Assembly (NCBI GenBank): GCA_012845835.1
Contig: JABAKD010000016.1
Location: 8,205,919-8,269,918 of the forward strand
DNA: 64,000 nucleotides
DNA from: Undaria pinnatifida
Taxonomy: Eukaryota > Sar > Phaeophyceae > Laminariales > Alariaceae
Reading direction: 5' to 3'
Shown here: positions 1 through 9,672 of the stretch, piece after piece
Position numbering within the stretch: the stretch's first letter is position 1
Layout: each line of letters opens with the position of its first letter
The notes under the pieces: generated by a model
Seen by the model: only the letters and a program-made list of their open reading frames with translations
The model's database searches: none
Told to the model about the DNA's origin: nothing
Position numbers and translations under genes: made by a program

Positions 1-224
1 CTCACGTTTCCTAGTTTGAGCATTTTTTTTCATGATCTGTTTGTGTTGCTTTTTCTAAAATTGCTCGAAATACAAAGTGGATGGAACTGGCTTAATTTTT
101 CTGGGCATGTACATCTTGGGACGAGGAGTAGGGACATATGCTTTTCATTTCATGGGTCACTTTCGTTCGAAAGTTATGGATGAATCCCTGAATTATATGT
201 AAATTTGTATGCAGAGGCACTTCG

Positions 225-530
225 GTGGAAACTTGGCCATGCACCTCTCAATTTTTAAGTTAGGACCTGAAATTTTGACACGTGATTTGGACCGAGCCCA
301 CCAAAACAGTACTTGGCGAGCTCAAAAACAAAAAAAAAACTGCCGACATACGGCCAGCTAAACGTTTTCCATGATCATAAAATGGACGAAAAGTCAACGG
401 ATTTTCATTTTTTGTTTTGAGCTCGCCACGTAATGTCTCGGCGATTTTGTTCTAAATTGCGTGTCAAAACTTCAGGTCCGAACTCGAAAAACTGAGCGGA
501 GCACAGCGATATTTGTCTATTTTGAGCGTC
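225..530. repeat. Imperfect inverted repeat (fold-back)
   Basis: A segment around 264-334 recurs in reverse complement at about 414-485. Both arms carry the words ggacctgaa, ttttgacacg and ggcgagctcaaa. The arms are roughly 70-120 bp at about 75-80% by eye, around an 80-bp loop. No terminal TA or target duplication is evident, so it may be a decayed MITE or fold-back element. Confidence 0.6.
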
Positions 531-849
531 TTGGCCGGCCCAGCTTGTACTCGAAATCAGTTTTTTTGGTTTGAGATATGAGGTATGAAGCTCCTCGAGC
601 GGAGGGAGTCTCAGTAAAAAAGAAACGGTGTGCACCTTTATTTTGCCGTGCAGCTTGTATCCGTTGTGCCCAGCAACCTTGGTGCTGTGAGGCAGGGTCT
701 TGTGGCCAGAGTAGATGTTGAGTTACGTTAATCGTATAGATAGCCAAACGGAGAGATTCGATGCCCTGAAGCTGCTGCCAGCCTCGAGATTACGGCGAGT
801 TTGCCAGGAAAAATTATCACATCGGACAGAGCACGATCTAGGCAATCTG

Positions 850-1183
850 GGTCCTATATCTGTGGTTTATGATAGAATACGTTGTGCAGGATCTGCGCAG
901 TACAAATCCAATCCAGGAAACACGCGCTATTAATAGGCAACTTAGGTCGCCCGGCTCTCACCGGGCAACACGATCTAGGCTAGATCTGTACCTTATATAG
1001 ATCAAGGATCTGCCTGCCGAGAAAGACACAGATCACGAAATGGGATCTACTATGTCTGTCGTGTGAAACATTTCACACCTCTGACAGACCATGATCTAGA
1101 TCATCCAGATCATCTACTGTAGGCCCTGTATCTGGGGTTATGAAATGTTGTGCAGGATCTGGTTATAGCGAGGTACAGATCAA
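850..1183 (+). repeat. Diverged direct duplication, GATCTAG-rich DNA
   Basis: About 60 bp at 850-912 recurs at 1121-1183, sharing tatctg-ggttatga and gttgtgcaggatctg. The DNA between is unusually rich in GATC and AGATCT words. No ORF of interest lies here. Confidence 0.55.
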
Positions 1184-1308
1184 CCCTGGGAGCATTTTCT
1201 AGATGGTGCAGATCGTACGGATCCCACCCGATAATATGAGCTAGACCATATGGATCTTCCCTGAAATATCTATCTAATCGGGTGGGGATCTCGTCCCCCG
1301 CCTCACTC

Positions 1309-4300
1309 CTACACACTCCGCCCCCCTGGTCCCGACCATACGGCGACGGTTGGTTTGAGGTGCGGGAAGGCCGGCGCCGGAACCCCGAGCCCCTCGTTAG
1401 CGCTCGACTCGGCGTTCCCCCGCATAAACGGTGGGCATTCTGGTCTGTTCCCTATCGCAGAGGATTCAGCTAGACTAGCTACCCCGCCCACTCCCTCAGG
1501 CGTGGGTACAGGGCAGAAACCCCCTCCGGCGGGCACTCAAGTGCCGCCCGTCCGAGACCCGTTTTTCAAGTCGACGAGCGTCTTACGAATTGTGACCGGA
1601 GTTGGAGTTGTGTGGCTGACCCTGGCTGTGTTGCCGGCCTGACCGGTGGCGGCGGCCCTTGCGGGAGCTGGTTCCGAGTCCTCTTGTTTTGTTGCCGCGG
1701 CGGTAGCGCAGCATGCGCTCTTGCCAGCGACGGTACGCGCGGCGCCGTTGTCCCCGAGCTGACCAAGCTCGGGGTTGGTGCACCCGCTAGCATAAATAAA
1801 AGGGTGTGAGCACTGTTCAACAGAACGTGACGTCTCGTGGCAATTAAGGCAGTGCCCTTGGTTATCACGAAGGACTGCCGCGCGTGCGGTCGGTGAGAGA
1901 GGGCTGCTCCATAGAGGAGGGTTATCGGTTGAAAATGTATCAGTAACAGTGCAAACTTCATCACAGTGCGCAAGCGGCCAGTGCGAGTACGAGATGGATG
2001 AGACCCAGGGGTCGGTGCGATCTTGTGAAACATTCACTACTACCAGGTTGCGTTGCGAACCCGTCACCCAAGCAGAGGTCTTCGATGTCGCGCGCCCCTG
2101 CCCACGGCCCGGGGCGGCAGGCGGGGGACCCGACGGGGTGGAAACACGTCCCCCCGTCACCGCAGGTAGCTAAAATAATTTCGCGCCGTTAATGGCTGGT
2201 GTTTTATTGTTTGCAAGGGTACCCAAAGCTAGCCACATGGCATCAATTGAATCAAAAGGCTGAGGGCGGGCTGCCAGCTCTCCAGGGTACAAACTAGGGA
2301 TGGGCTGCGGAAACTGCTCGTTTACGCTGAGATGCACAATCTCCAGTACCAGCCCCAACCCTGGCGCCAACGCGCGCTCGCTGCCCGTAACCCCCGAAAC
2401 AACCAATCGAAAAGTGCGGTAGTAAGCCGCGTAAAGGGTACCGTTGGGCACGCCAAAATTATGAAGCTCGCTAAGAACAGAAGCCGCGTCCCCGTTGTCA
2501 AACTGCCGGCTCAGCACTTGGTGGAGAAGGTCAAAAGCCGCCGGACCGGAATCTTCTCATTTGCTTGCTCGCGAGACCTGGCCAAATATATCATCAATGA
2601 CGGTGTTGAGAGCGGAGGCAGACGGTTTGTCATTATTGATAGCACGCCCGACGGCTCGGTGGAGGGTGCGTTCCCACCCGGGGATCCAAACCGGGGATTT
2701 TAGGCCGTCTCAACTGCAGCGCGAAACGAAAAACATTAGGATGTCGGCTTCGGCTTCCTTGACCGAGCGCATCAGTTGTTGGGCGGCGAGAGCCTGGTTG
2801 GGGTTCGTCAGGGGCAAGGATGTGATGCGCGCCATCTTGCGCGTGTCAATATCGACGTATTTGTACTTGACGGTGTCGATGTGTTCGGCTTCTGTGCGGG
2901 TGACGGCCTCGTCTACGGCGACCTGCCGTTTGCGGGAGAGAGTGGATGACAACGGCTGTGCGCTTTCGGCGGAAATTGTCATTTTCGCCAACCTTTCCGT
3001 AGAGGAGGCTACATCTACCAGGGACGGAACTTGCCTCTTGAGCGGTTGTACCACTTTTGACGTCAGGGGGAGGTGACCCAACTTGCCCCCCCACCTAAGA
3101 GTTGGACGGTGGGTCCGATGTGTAGGAACCAGCCCCCCTACCCGCATTCTGGCGGTTCGATTTCCTCCCAGAAGACCTGCTGTGGCCTCCTCCTTCCTTG
3201 CCGCGGTATACCGGCCCCATGCGGCGCCCGTTCCCACTACCCCCGCTGCTGTGGCCGGAGCCGCCGTGGTGATCCCTGCCGGAGCCGCCTCCCCGACGGT
3301 CGCGGCCATCGCTCCCTCCACCCCCACGACGGTCGCGGCCACCACCGTCTCCGACGCCGCCGTCGCGGGCGCGGTTGAGGTTGTCGGCCTGGTTCGCCAA
3401 ATTGTCGGCGTACTCCGAGGGGGTCGGCCAGAGAACGCGCTCGGACGTGGACGTGTGGACGCTCCCGAGCGCGTCACAGAGGGCGCGCACGATGACGGTG
3501 AGGTGCTGGGTGAAGTATGAAACCGGGACCGTCTTGCCCCTCGCGTCGCGCACCGATAGCCGCCGATCCGGTAGCTGGGCCAGCATTGCCGACGCTGCTG
3601 CCACGACCTGGCCCGCTCGATCCGTGCCAAAATGCGCATTCCTGTCCACCGCCGCCATGTAGTGGACACTGCCGTCCAGGAAGGCCCCGTCCTTCAGATG
3701 GGCGGTGTCACTGCGGCGGGACGGGCCACAGCCGCCGCGGGAGGGGCTGCCACAGCATCGACGGGCGGGGCGCCCAGGAATTTGATGGCTGCCGCACCCG
3801 GGTGGTTCCCAGCGTCCGCGGCAGGGGCTCCCTCAGCAGATAAAGCACCCAAAGAAGAGGGGCGTGGCGTTGGTTGTGCGACAGGGTAGGGGCCAAGGTC
3901 CTGGGCTGGGGTTTCCGTGGCAACAGCGACGAGTTAAGGCCCTGGGGCCTTGTACGTGGTTCCCGCGGCAAAAACGGCAGGAACGCCCGAAGAATAGGGC
4001 GTCACCGCAGCTGTAGCGGCGGGAACACGACCACTCCGGCGGTGCTTGTCGCCTAGCTTGGCGAGAACCCTTTTGGCTCGCTGGACGGCAGCACCTGCCA
4101 CGTGCGACTTTCGGGTAGCCGTCACCACCTCAGCTGCCCTAGCGCGATCCCCCTCCTCTCACTCCCGCATGATGCGGGGCTTCTCTTCGGCTGCTGCACG
4201 CATCCGCCCCTCCGCTGCCGTGTGAGAGGTGGCGGCTTTGGCGTGCGCCGCCTCAGCGGTGGCGAGCGCATCGGTGTGGGCACGGGTCGCCTCCTCTTGA

Positions 4301-4800
4301 GCCGAGGAGTCCTGGCGGGCGGCGTTAGACAGCACCCATTCCTGGACAGCACCTGTCCCTTGAGGGAGGCCGAGACGATTTCGGACGTCGGCCGGGATCC
4401 TCTGCCAGTGGTCCTCAATGAGGGTACTCTGGCCGGGGGGGTGGTGGAGCTCCGGTTGGAGGGGCGGCCCCTCGCCATGGTCCCGGTGGGCCGGCCCTGA
4501 TGGCGCCAGCTCCTCGAGCAGCAGGGAGCCCGTCCCCGTGGGGGGTGTGGTCGGTGGCGGCGCAACTCCGCCCCCCCTTTCGCATAGGGGAAGGGCGTCG
4601 TTGTCCGTGTCGCCATGCGGGGCGACACGGTCTGTCCGACGTGTGGAGCTTTTGGAGTCCAGGGTGGCGCGATCGATGAAGACTAAAGGGCGACCAAAAT
4701 CATCCGCGCGTTCTTGTTCGAGGGTGGTGCCGAAACCGCCACGATCAGGGTTGCAGTGTAACAGGCGGAAAAGGACAGTGAAGTTGTCGGTGATGGGCAT
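1309..4800 (-). pseudogene. Decayed gag-like polyprotein of a retroelement
   Basis: One reading frame (codon ends at multiples of 3) runs leftward from 4800 and stays protein-like across in-frame stops at 4159-4161, 3934-3936, 2710-2712 (TGA), 2557-2559 (TGA), 2170-2172 (TAG) and 1537. Between about 3700 and 3095 the coding sense moves to the neighbouring frame (ORF from 3658) and then returns, implying two frameshifts. Visible parts are an Ala/Glu-rich helical N-terminal region, a segment starting near AVDRNAHFG, a Gly/Arg-rich stretch, a segment ending NNKTPAINGAKLF, and near 1830 a CCHC-like knuckle reading CLNCHETSRSVEQC. Its expected His is Arg. I infer a retrotransposon Gag from the basic, low-complexity, knuckle-ended layout. 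No protease, reverse transcriptase or integrase follows. Exact family unknown. Confidence 0.5.
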
Positions 4801-6081
4801 TCAAACCTGGCAAGGCCAATACCGGTAGAGTGTCGAAGATGCAGAAGAGTTGGCGTGCGACACCTTCAAACTTCTTGCGTAATATAAAGAAAATGGAACA
4901 AACGTTTTGCTCGAGCAGAGCGATAATCGCACGCGTAACACGCACGTGTGGCCATGCTCGCCAGGGGTTCACGGCTTGAAGAAAACCTGTCTAATACAAA
5001 GTGATGTACTTCGTGTATGCTTCAACGCGTTAACCCCTGTTTGAATTGTACTCATGCTTTTGGAGGACAAAAAAACTGTATTTCTTTTTTCGCTTTAGTA
5101 TAAATACGTTAAGTTTGACGGCATGGACATGTTGGTTAAAGCGGTGACAACGTTGGCGTCCGGGCTAACGGCAGCAGGGGAGATGGTGTGCTCAAGGAGA
5201 TCGGCGTCGGCGTCGTTTGGCTTGGCGCTGACAAGGGAGAGGTACAGGTTTTTGTGTGGGTTCGTGTCTGTCGATTCCGCCGTTACCGCTGTGTTTTGTG
5301 TAGTCCGCTTCCCGTCTTCCGTTCTCCATTCGCGGTTTTCTGCTTTCCCATTTTTCTTGAGGCTTCGTTACCTCGCAGGGCAGAGGTGTGGGAATGGATT
5401 TTGTAGAATAACATCTTCGAGCTATGTCCTAGACCGTGGAACCGGTGCTTCCCTGAGTCTTCCGTATTTTTGCATATACGGCTGATCAGGGTGGGCTGGT
5501 GTTATGGTATTGACCTGGGATCCTACCAAGACACATGACACGGGATCTAGGATGCGGATACGGTATAGGAAGGGTTTCACATGCCTTTGAAGGCATGTGT
5601 AGGTGTACGAAAAAGGGGATGGTGCAATTGCTTAATGAATTTGCACCGCGTTAGCGCTCAGTTCTATCCGTGGCTAGTGGGATTAATACAACGGCTTCCC
5701 CAACACAAGTGAGTGACGAACGTGGAACCTGCCTAGTAGACAGACCTGCAAGTGGGTGGCTTGTGTCCGTTACCGGGGCCCCATCTTATAGTATGTCCTT
5801 ACTAAGGCGTTGCCCTGATGCTGCCAAAGCGAGAGGCGGGGTCGGGGTCGACCCAATGTGGTGGTAGGCAGCTACAAGTAAGCTAGCGCTCGAGACTTTT
5901 CGGACCTTGTAGATCACCCTGGTCTTCTTTAGAATCTTGCACCCACGTTTTTTTGGGGACATATAACTTGAAGTTAGTATGGGATACTTTTTGCAATGGC
6001 CAAGGGGCTTGCCGAGATATTTATAAGTATCTCTATAAGGGCTTGCCACGATATTGTCGAGTATGTCTATATTCTCTCGCG
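4801..6081. other. Non-coding, no feature recognised
   Basis: Only short ORFs without recognisable composition. If the gag-like relic to the left had a 5' LTR it should lie here, but I see no matching copy on its other side. Confidence 0.4.
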
Positions 6082-6085
6082 GTAC
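6082..6085. repeat. Target-site duplication GTAC (left)
   Basis: Matches GTAC at 8915-8918, immediately outside the 3' LTR. Confidence 0.75.
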
Positions 6086-6518
6086 TGTGGAAGACAGGGT
6101 CGTAGATACCTATCGTAGATCGCGTACACGCATGCGCCAGAGGACACGTCACCGGTCAGGCAATACACGATCCCGTGTCGCGAACGGCGTCACCCGTCAT
6201 AAACGGCGTTGACCCGTCCCCGGAAGGTCAGCCACCGAAAGATGATCCCGCCGCATGATGAAGGGCATAATAAGTCCACCGTCACTCTAGCTCTAGCTTT
6301 AGCATCTCCTTACTACATATAAGAAAGAAAGGTTTTCAGCGTGCGTCCGCTGTGAGGATGATCGTCAAGGGACCTCAGCACCGCGACGTCCTCTCCGCTT
6401 CGACTTCAGCTCTGCGACGCCCTCTCCGCTTCGACTTCCGCTCCGCGACGAGTACCTGACCTCCGGGACCGCCCTCTCCTCTTCGACACCGGGACCCCGT
6501 GAGAGACCAGGTTCCATA
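6086..6518 (+). repeat. 5' LTR (433 bp)
   Basis: Begins TGTGGAAGACAG and ends GGTTCCATA. Aligned by eye to the 3' LTR it differs by eight base substitutions, all transitions, and three small indels of 3, 4 and 2 bp. That is about 2% divergence and implies a fairly young insertion. Confidence 0.92.
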
Positions 6519-6519
6519 G

Positions 6520-6547
6520 TGGTGACCACCGTGGGATTCGAACCCAC
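6520..6547 (+). promoter_or_regulatory. Primer-binding site complementary to a tRNA 3' arm
   Basis: Starts one base after the LTR with TGGTGACCACC and continues with gtgggattcgaacccac. The reverse complement reads as a 5-bp T-stem with a TTCGAAT loop, a seven-base acceptor strand GGTGGTC, discriminator A and CCA. The 28-nt match covers the whole T-arm, longer than the usual 8-18 nt. Confidence 0.85.
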
Positions 6548-6559
6548 GAGTACGAATAC

Positions 6560-7325
6560 ATGCCGAGAACAGCAGACACCGAGGAACTCGCACAAAACAC
6601 ACGGGACAATTTGCAAATCGCTTTTGAGCTCGCACGCCGAAACTTAACCGAGCGTGCAGACAAACAGGCAGAACAGAATAGCAAACTCAAATCGTACCCG
6701 GTGTTCAAACCTGGACAGGAAGTACTCGTGTACACAGACCTTACCAGGATTCGGATGGGCCCAACCCAAACTGCTATTACCATGGCGAGGACCGTATGTC
6801 GTCTGCTCACAATTATCACCAGTGGTGTATAGAGTACGACTAACGAACGATACCCGAGAAGTGTCAGTCCACCTAGCCCATACAAAGCCCTGCCACCAAC
6901 GGGAAACAACACCCGCACCTCAATTTGAGAAGCTGGCGGAATTGTTTTTAGGGGAGCCTATTCCCCTACCCGAGTTGGACCATCCAGACGCGGCTCAACC
7001 CAAAATTGAGTCCTACTTCGTAGACAGGGTAGTAGATCATAAAAGGGGACCTGGCAGACCAAGCCCCCACAACTTCAAGTACCGCCTAAGACTCCGAGGA
7101 TACGGCCCTGAATCCGACCTCGAGTATCGCGCGGACGAAATACCCCAATGTCACGAATTGATCGCCGCATACCGAGCCCAAAAGGGTTTGCAACTCGCGA
7201 TAACCTCACCTTCTTCGCCTCCCCTCCCTTCTCTCGGGAAACGGAAGCGTATAGTAGGCAGGGACGAGCACGAACTGAGACAGCGCAAAATAGATTCTCA
7301 GATGCTCCGCGGCGTAACCGAATAA
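6560..7325 (+). pseudogene. Integrase C-terminus plus chromodomain, frameshifted
   Basis: The first frame (6560 to about 6760) has the end of a gypsy integrase: an AFELARRNL helix and FKPGQEVLVYT, matching the F-x-x-G-D/E-x-V-x-L signature that follows the catalytic core. It then shifts to the frame of 6654-7325, which reads LLPWRGPYVV and YRVRLTND with the familiar W-x-G-P-[YF] motif. About 60 residues later comes a chromodomain-like segment, from YFVDRVVDHKRGPGR through KYRLRLRGYG to CHELIAAY. That order (zinc-binding and catalytic domains missing, GPY/F module, chromodomain) is typical of chromoviruses. The frameshift and the missing upstream domains make it non-functional. The chromodomain aromatic cage looks incomplete: the usual W of the W-x-x-Y segment is replaced (RLRGYG). 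Confidence 0.85.
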
Positions 7326-7404
7326 CGAACAAGCTGGCTAACACAGTTGACTCAGCTGTAGGCACAAGAGTCAACAACGGTGTTGAGAGTAGCACCAGCA
7401 GACA

Positions 7405-7501
7405 CACGACGCGTATGAAAATACGCGGAAGTGTGGTGAGCTAAAGCTTTATTTTTCCCCATCCGCCGGAGGATAAAAAAAAAAAAAAAAAAAAAAAAAA
7501 A
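7405..7501 (+). mobile_element. Poly(A)-tailed 70-bp mini-retroposon, copy 1
   Basis: The body (about 7405-7474) is followed by 27 A. It is flanked by the 9-bp direct repeat CAGCAGACA (7396-7404 and 7502-7510), as expected of target-primed retroposition. The body can fold as CACAC, GCGTAT, loop GAAA, ATACGC, GTGTG, a two-part stem capped by a GNRA tetraloop. It ends with ATCC-GCCGGA-GGAT just before the A tail. An identical body lies inverted at 39306-39377. No tRNA A/B boxes were recognised, so the source RNA is unknown. Confidence 0.8.
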
Positions 7502-7510
7502 CAGCAGACA

Positions 7511-8474
7511 TGGCAGTACACACTCGTGTCGACCATGATCAGACGGGCACTCTACCCGGCATTCCGGTGGGAATAGCCGGGGGCAAGGAGACGTTAAGAA
7601 AGTTGTTGTACCCAACGGGGAGAGGCTGTAAGAAGCGTGACAATTCATGCCCGTGCCCGACACTCCGTTCCAAACGGGACAAAACAGCAACACCACCGTC
7701 AAGCCACAAACAAAATTGTTCGAACACTAAACACACAGGGGAAAGGAGATCCACGCGACTCCACCCCACCTAAAACGAAGTCACACGTTGATGCACCTAG
7801 ATCAACTGAGCTGACTCCGAGTGAAAATATCTAGGCGGACCCGTCCACAAAAGCGAAATCACTCGACAATTTTCGCTGCCCGTGGTTCCCAGAACAGCAA
7901 CCACGAGGGGCGCACCAGTACGTGTGGCCACACGGAATACGTGCGTTGAGATAATATTTGGAAACCCCATACAACTCCAGTAGTACACGCTGTTAGCATG
8001 CAAGCTCGAAAATGTAAACATCTTCGCTGGCCCGGTGTTTCACACCCGTGTTTGCTAAACACGTCAGTTATAAGGAGTGGATGCACACATATAACAGCTG
8101 CTGTGTCTCGATCCGATAAATCGACACCCCGTTTCGACCAAGGCTACGGTAGGGGGGGTTTCACTGGTGTGTTTGAGCCACTCGCACGAGTGACTCTGTA
8201 CCTCACGGATGAAAAGAGTTTCGGCAGTTATTTTGGAGCAGCTGAGATTACCATATTGCATTGCTGATTGATTTCGTCAATATAAAACATAAAGAAAGAG
8301 TAAGATCGCACAATATCAAAGGGGTTACTCGAGCGAGTGACCCCAAGCCACTGAAATTCAAGGCCCGAAAAGGGACCCCCCTACCGTAGCCTGGGTCTTT
8401 CCTAAAATTAATTGTCATCCTTCCGATGACCGCTACAATACCATCCCTAGCTAAGATGGGCTTGCAGCGAATAC
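7511..8474 (+). other. Non-coding internal region of the gypsy element with an inverted repeat
   Basis: No long ORF. A near-perfect 23-bp inverted repeat (8136-8158 and 8375-8397, gacc-aggctacggtagg) with a weaker outer match (cactcg..gagtga) could form a large hairpin upstream of the polypurine tract. Confidence 0.6.
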
Positions 8475-8486
8475 AGAGGGGGGTAA
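8475..8486 (+). promoter_or_regulatory. Polypurine tract of the gypsy element
   Basis: agaggggggtaa directly abuts the TGTGG start of the 3' LTR, the expected position for plus-strand priming. Confidence 0.75.
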
Positions 8487-8914
8487 TGTGGAAGACAGGG
8501 TCGTAGATACCTATCGTAGATCGCGTACACGCATGCGCCAGAGGACACGTCACCGGTCAGGCAATACACGATCCCGTGTCGCGAACGGCGTCACCCGTCA
8601 TAGACGGCGTTGACCCGTCCCCGGAAGGTCAGCCACCGAAAGATGATCCCGTCGCATGACGAAGGGCATAAGTCCACCGTCACTCTAGCTCTAGCTTTAG
8701 CACCTCCTTGCTACATATAAGAAAGGTTTTCAGCGTGCGTCCGCTGTGAGGACGATCGTCAAGGGACCTCAGCATCGCGACGCCCTCTCCGCTTCGACTT
8801 CAGCTCTGCGACGCCCTCTCCCCGCTTCGACTTCCGCTCCGCGACGAGTACCTGACCTCCGGGACCGCCCTCTCCTCTTCGACACCGGGACCCCGTGAGA
8901 GACCAGGTTCCATA
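8487..8914 (+). repeat. 3' LTR (428 bp)
   Basis: Same TGTGGAAG start and TTCCATA end as the 5' LTR. It is followed by GTAC (8915-8918), the right half of the target duplication. Confidence 0.92.
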
Positions 8915-8918
8915 GTAC

Positions 8919-9296
8919 CCTGGTTACAAAAAATGGCAGCATGGGGCAGGGCCGACACTGTTGTACATTATTCATACGAAGCTCGTGCTTCTTCACATAC
9001 TTGACCCCTGAACTTCTGACAGCGAGGGCAAGCGAATCCCTCTTCCAGAGGAATAGTAACGCCTCTACAGTAAATGCATGGGGAACTGGGATACCATAAC
9101 AGGTTCACGAACCATCCATGGGCGTGGTGGTGGTTCTGCCAGGGGGGCATGGCGAGTCAAGCGACGGGAGATGGTGTCCTAAGCTTTTATCGACGGTGAT
9201 CTGCGAGAACGAAAACACGAGGTCGAACACCGGAGAAGACACCGTCGGCCTGTTCCGAGCGATTCGACCTCGGACCTTATCAACGCGGGGTACGGA
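8919..9296. other. Non-coding spacer
   Basis: No ORF, repeat or RNA gene recognised between the gypsy element and the TRIM. Confidence 0.4.
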
Positions 9297-9672
9297 TGTT
9301 AAGGTATTAGTGGGGTATTAGTCCGTTTGACCACTTGCAAAAGGCTAACCAATAGCTTACTCCAACTAAGCCTTACAACACTCTCCCCCCCTGAAACGGC
9401 GGGATAGAAGGTTGGCCGGATATTATACGGGCAAATCTATCAATATCCAAGCGGTTTCATTTCCTGGGGATACCAGGGAGGGTATTTTTCAAGTTCGATA
9501 TGGGGAAAGTCTGACAAAGTTTATTATGGTGGATGTCGGACTCGGACCCACGACCCCAAAAACCCATGGTCTGTCGACGACGCCATTTTGTTAAAGTATT
9601 AGTGGGGTACTAGTCCGTTTGACCACTTGCAAAAGGTTAACCAGTAGCTTACCCAAACTAAGCCTTATAACA
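9297..9672 (-). mobile_element. TRIM-like miniature LTR retrotransposon (376 bp)
   Basis: Two 84-bp direct repeats (9297-9380 and 9589-9672), about 88% identical by eye, both begin TGTTAA and end AACA. That gives LTR-like TG..CA ends. Read on the minus strand, the tract aggggggagag (complement of 9381-9391) directly precedes the 3' repeat, as a polypurine tract should. Three bases after the 5' repeat comes TGGCGTCGTCGAC, a plausible tRNA-complementary site. The 208-bp interior has no coding capacity. No clear target duplication was found, so the outer ends may have been altered. Confidence 0.7.

Larger units (their letters stand above)
6086..8914 (+). mobile_element. Internally deleted Ty3/gypsy (chromovirus-type) LTR retrotransposon
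   Basis: Two near-identical LTRs (6086-6518 and 8487-8914) enclose about 2 kb. The whole is flanked by the 4-bp direct repeat GTAC (6082-6085 and 8915-8918). A tRNA primer-binding site begins one base after the 5' LTR and a purine-rich tract precedes the 3' LTR. The only pol remnant is the integrase C-terminus plus a chromodomain (6560-7325). Gag, protease, reverse transcriptase, RNase H and most of integrase are absent, so the PBS joins almost directly to the integrase tail. It could only have moved with enzymes supplied in trans, unless the deletion came after insertion. A poly(A)-tailed mini-retroposon is nested at 7405-7501. Confidence 0.9.

Noticed and set aside
2710-3669. A 319-codon minus-strand ORF taken as one protein
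   Set aside because: Only its second half (below about 3095) is in the coding sense. The upper half is a shadow of the neighbouring frame that carries the gag-like sequence.
6520-6560. A tRNA gene suggested by the perfect T-arm sequence
   Set aside because: It lies antisense, directly after an LTR, and lacks acceptor 5' strand, D-arm and anticodon arm. It is the primer-binding site.
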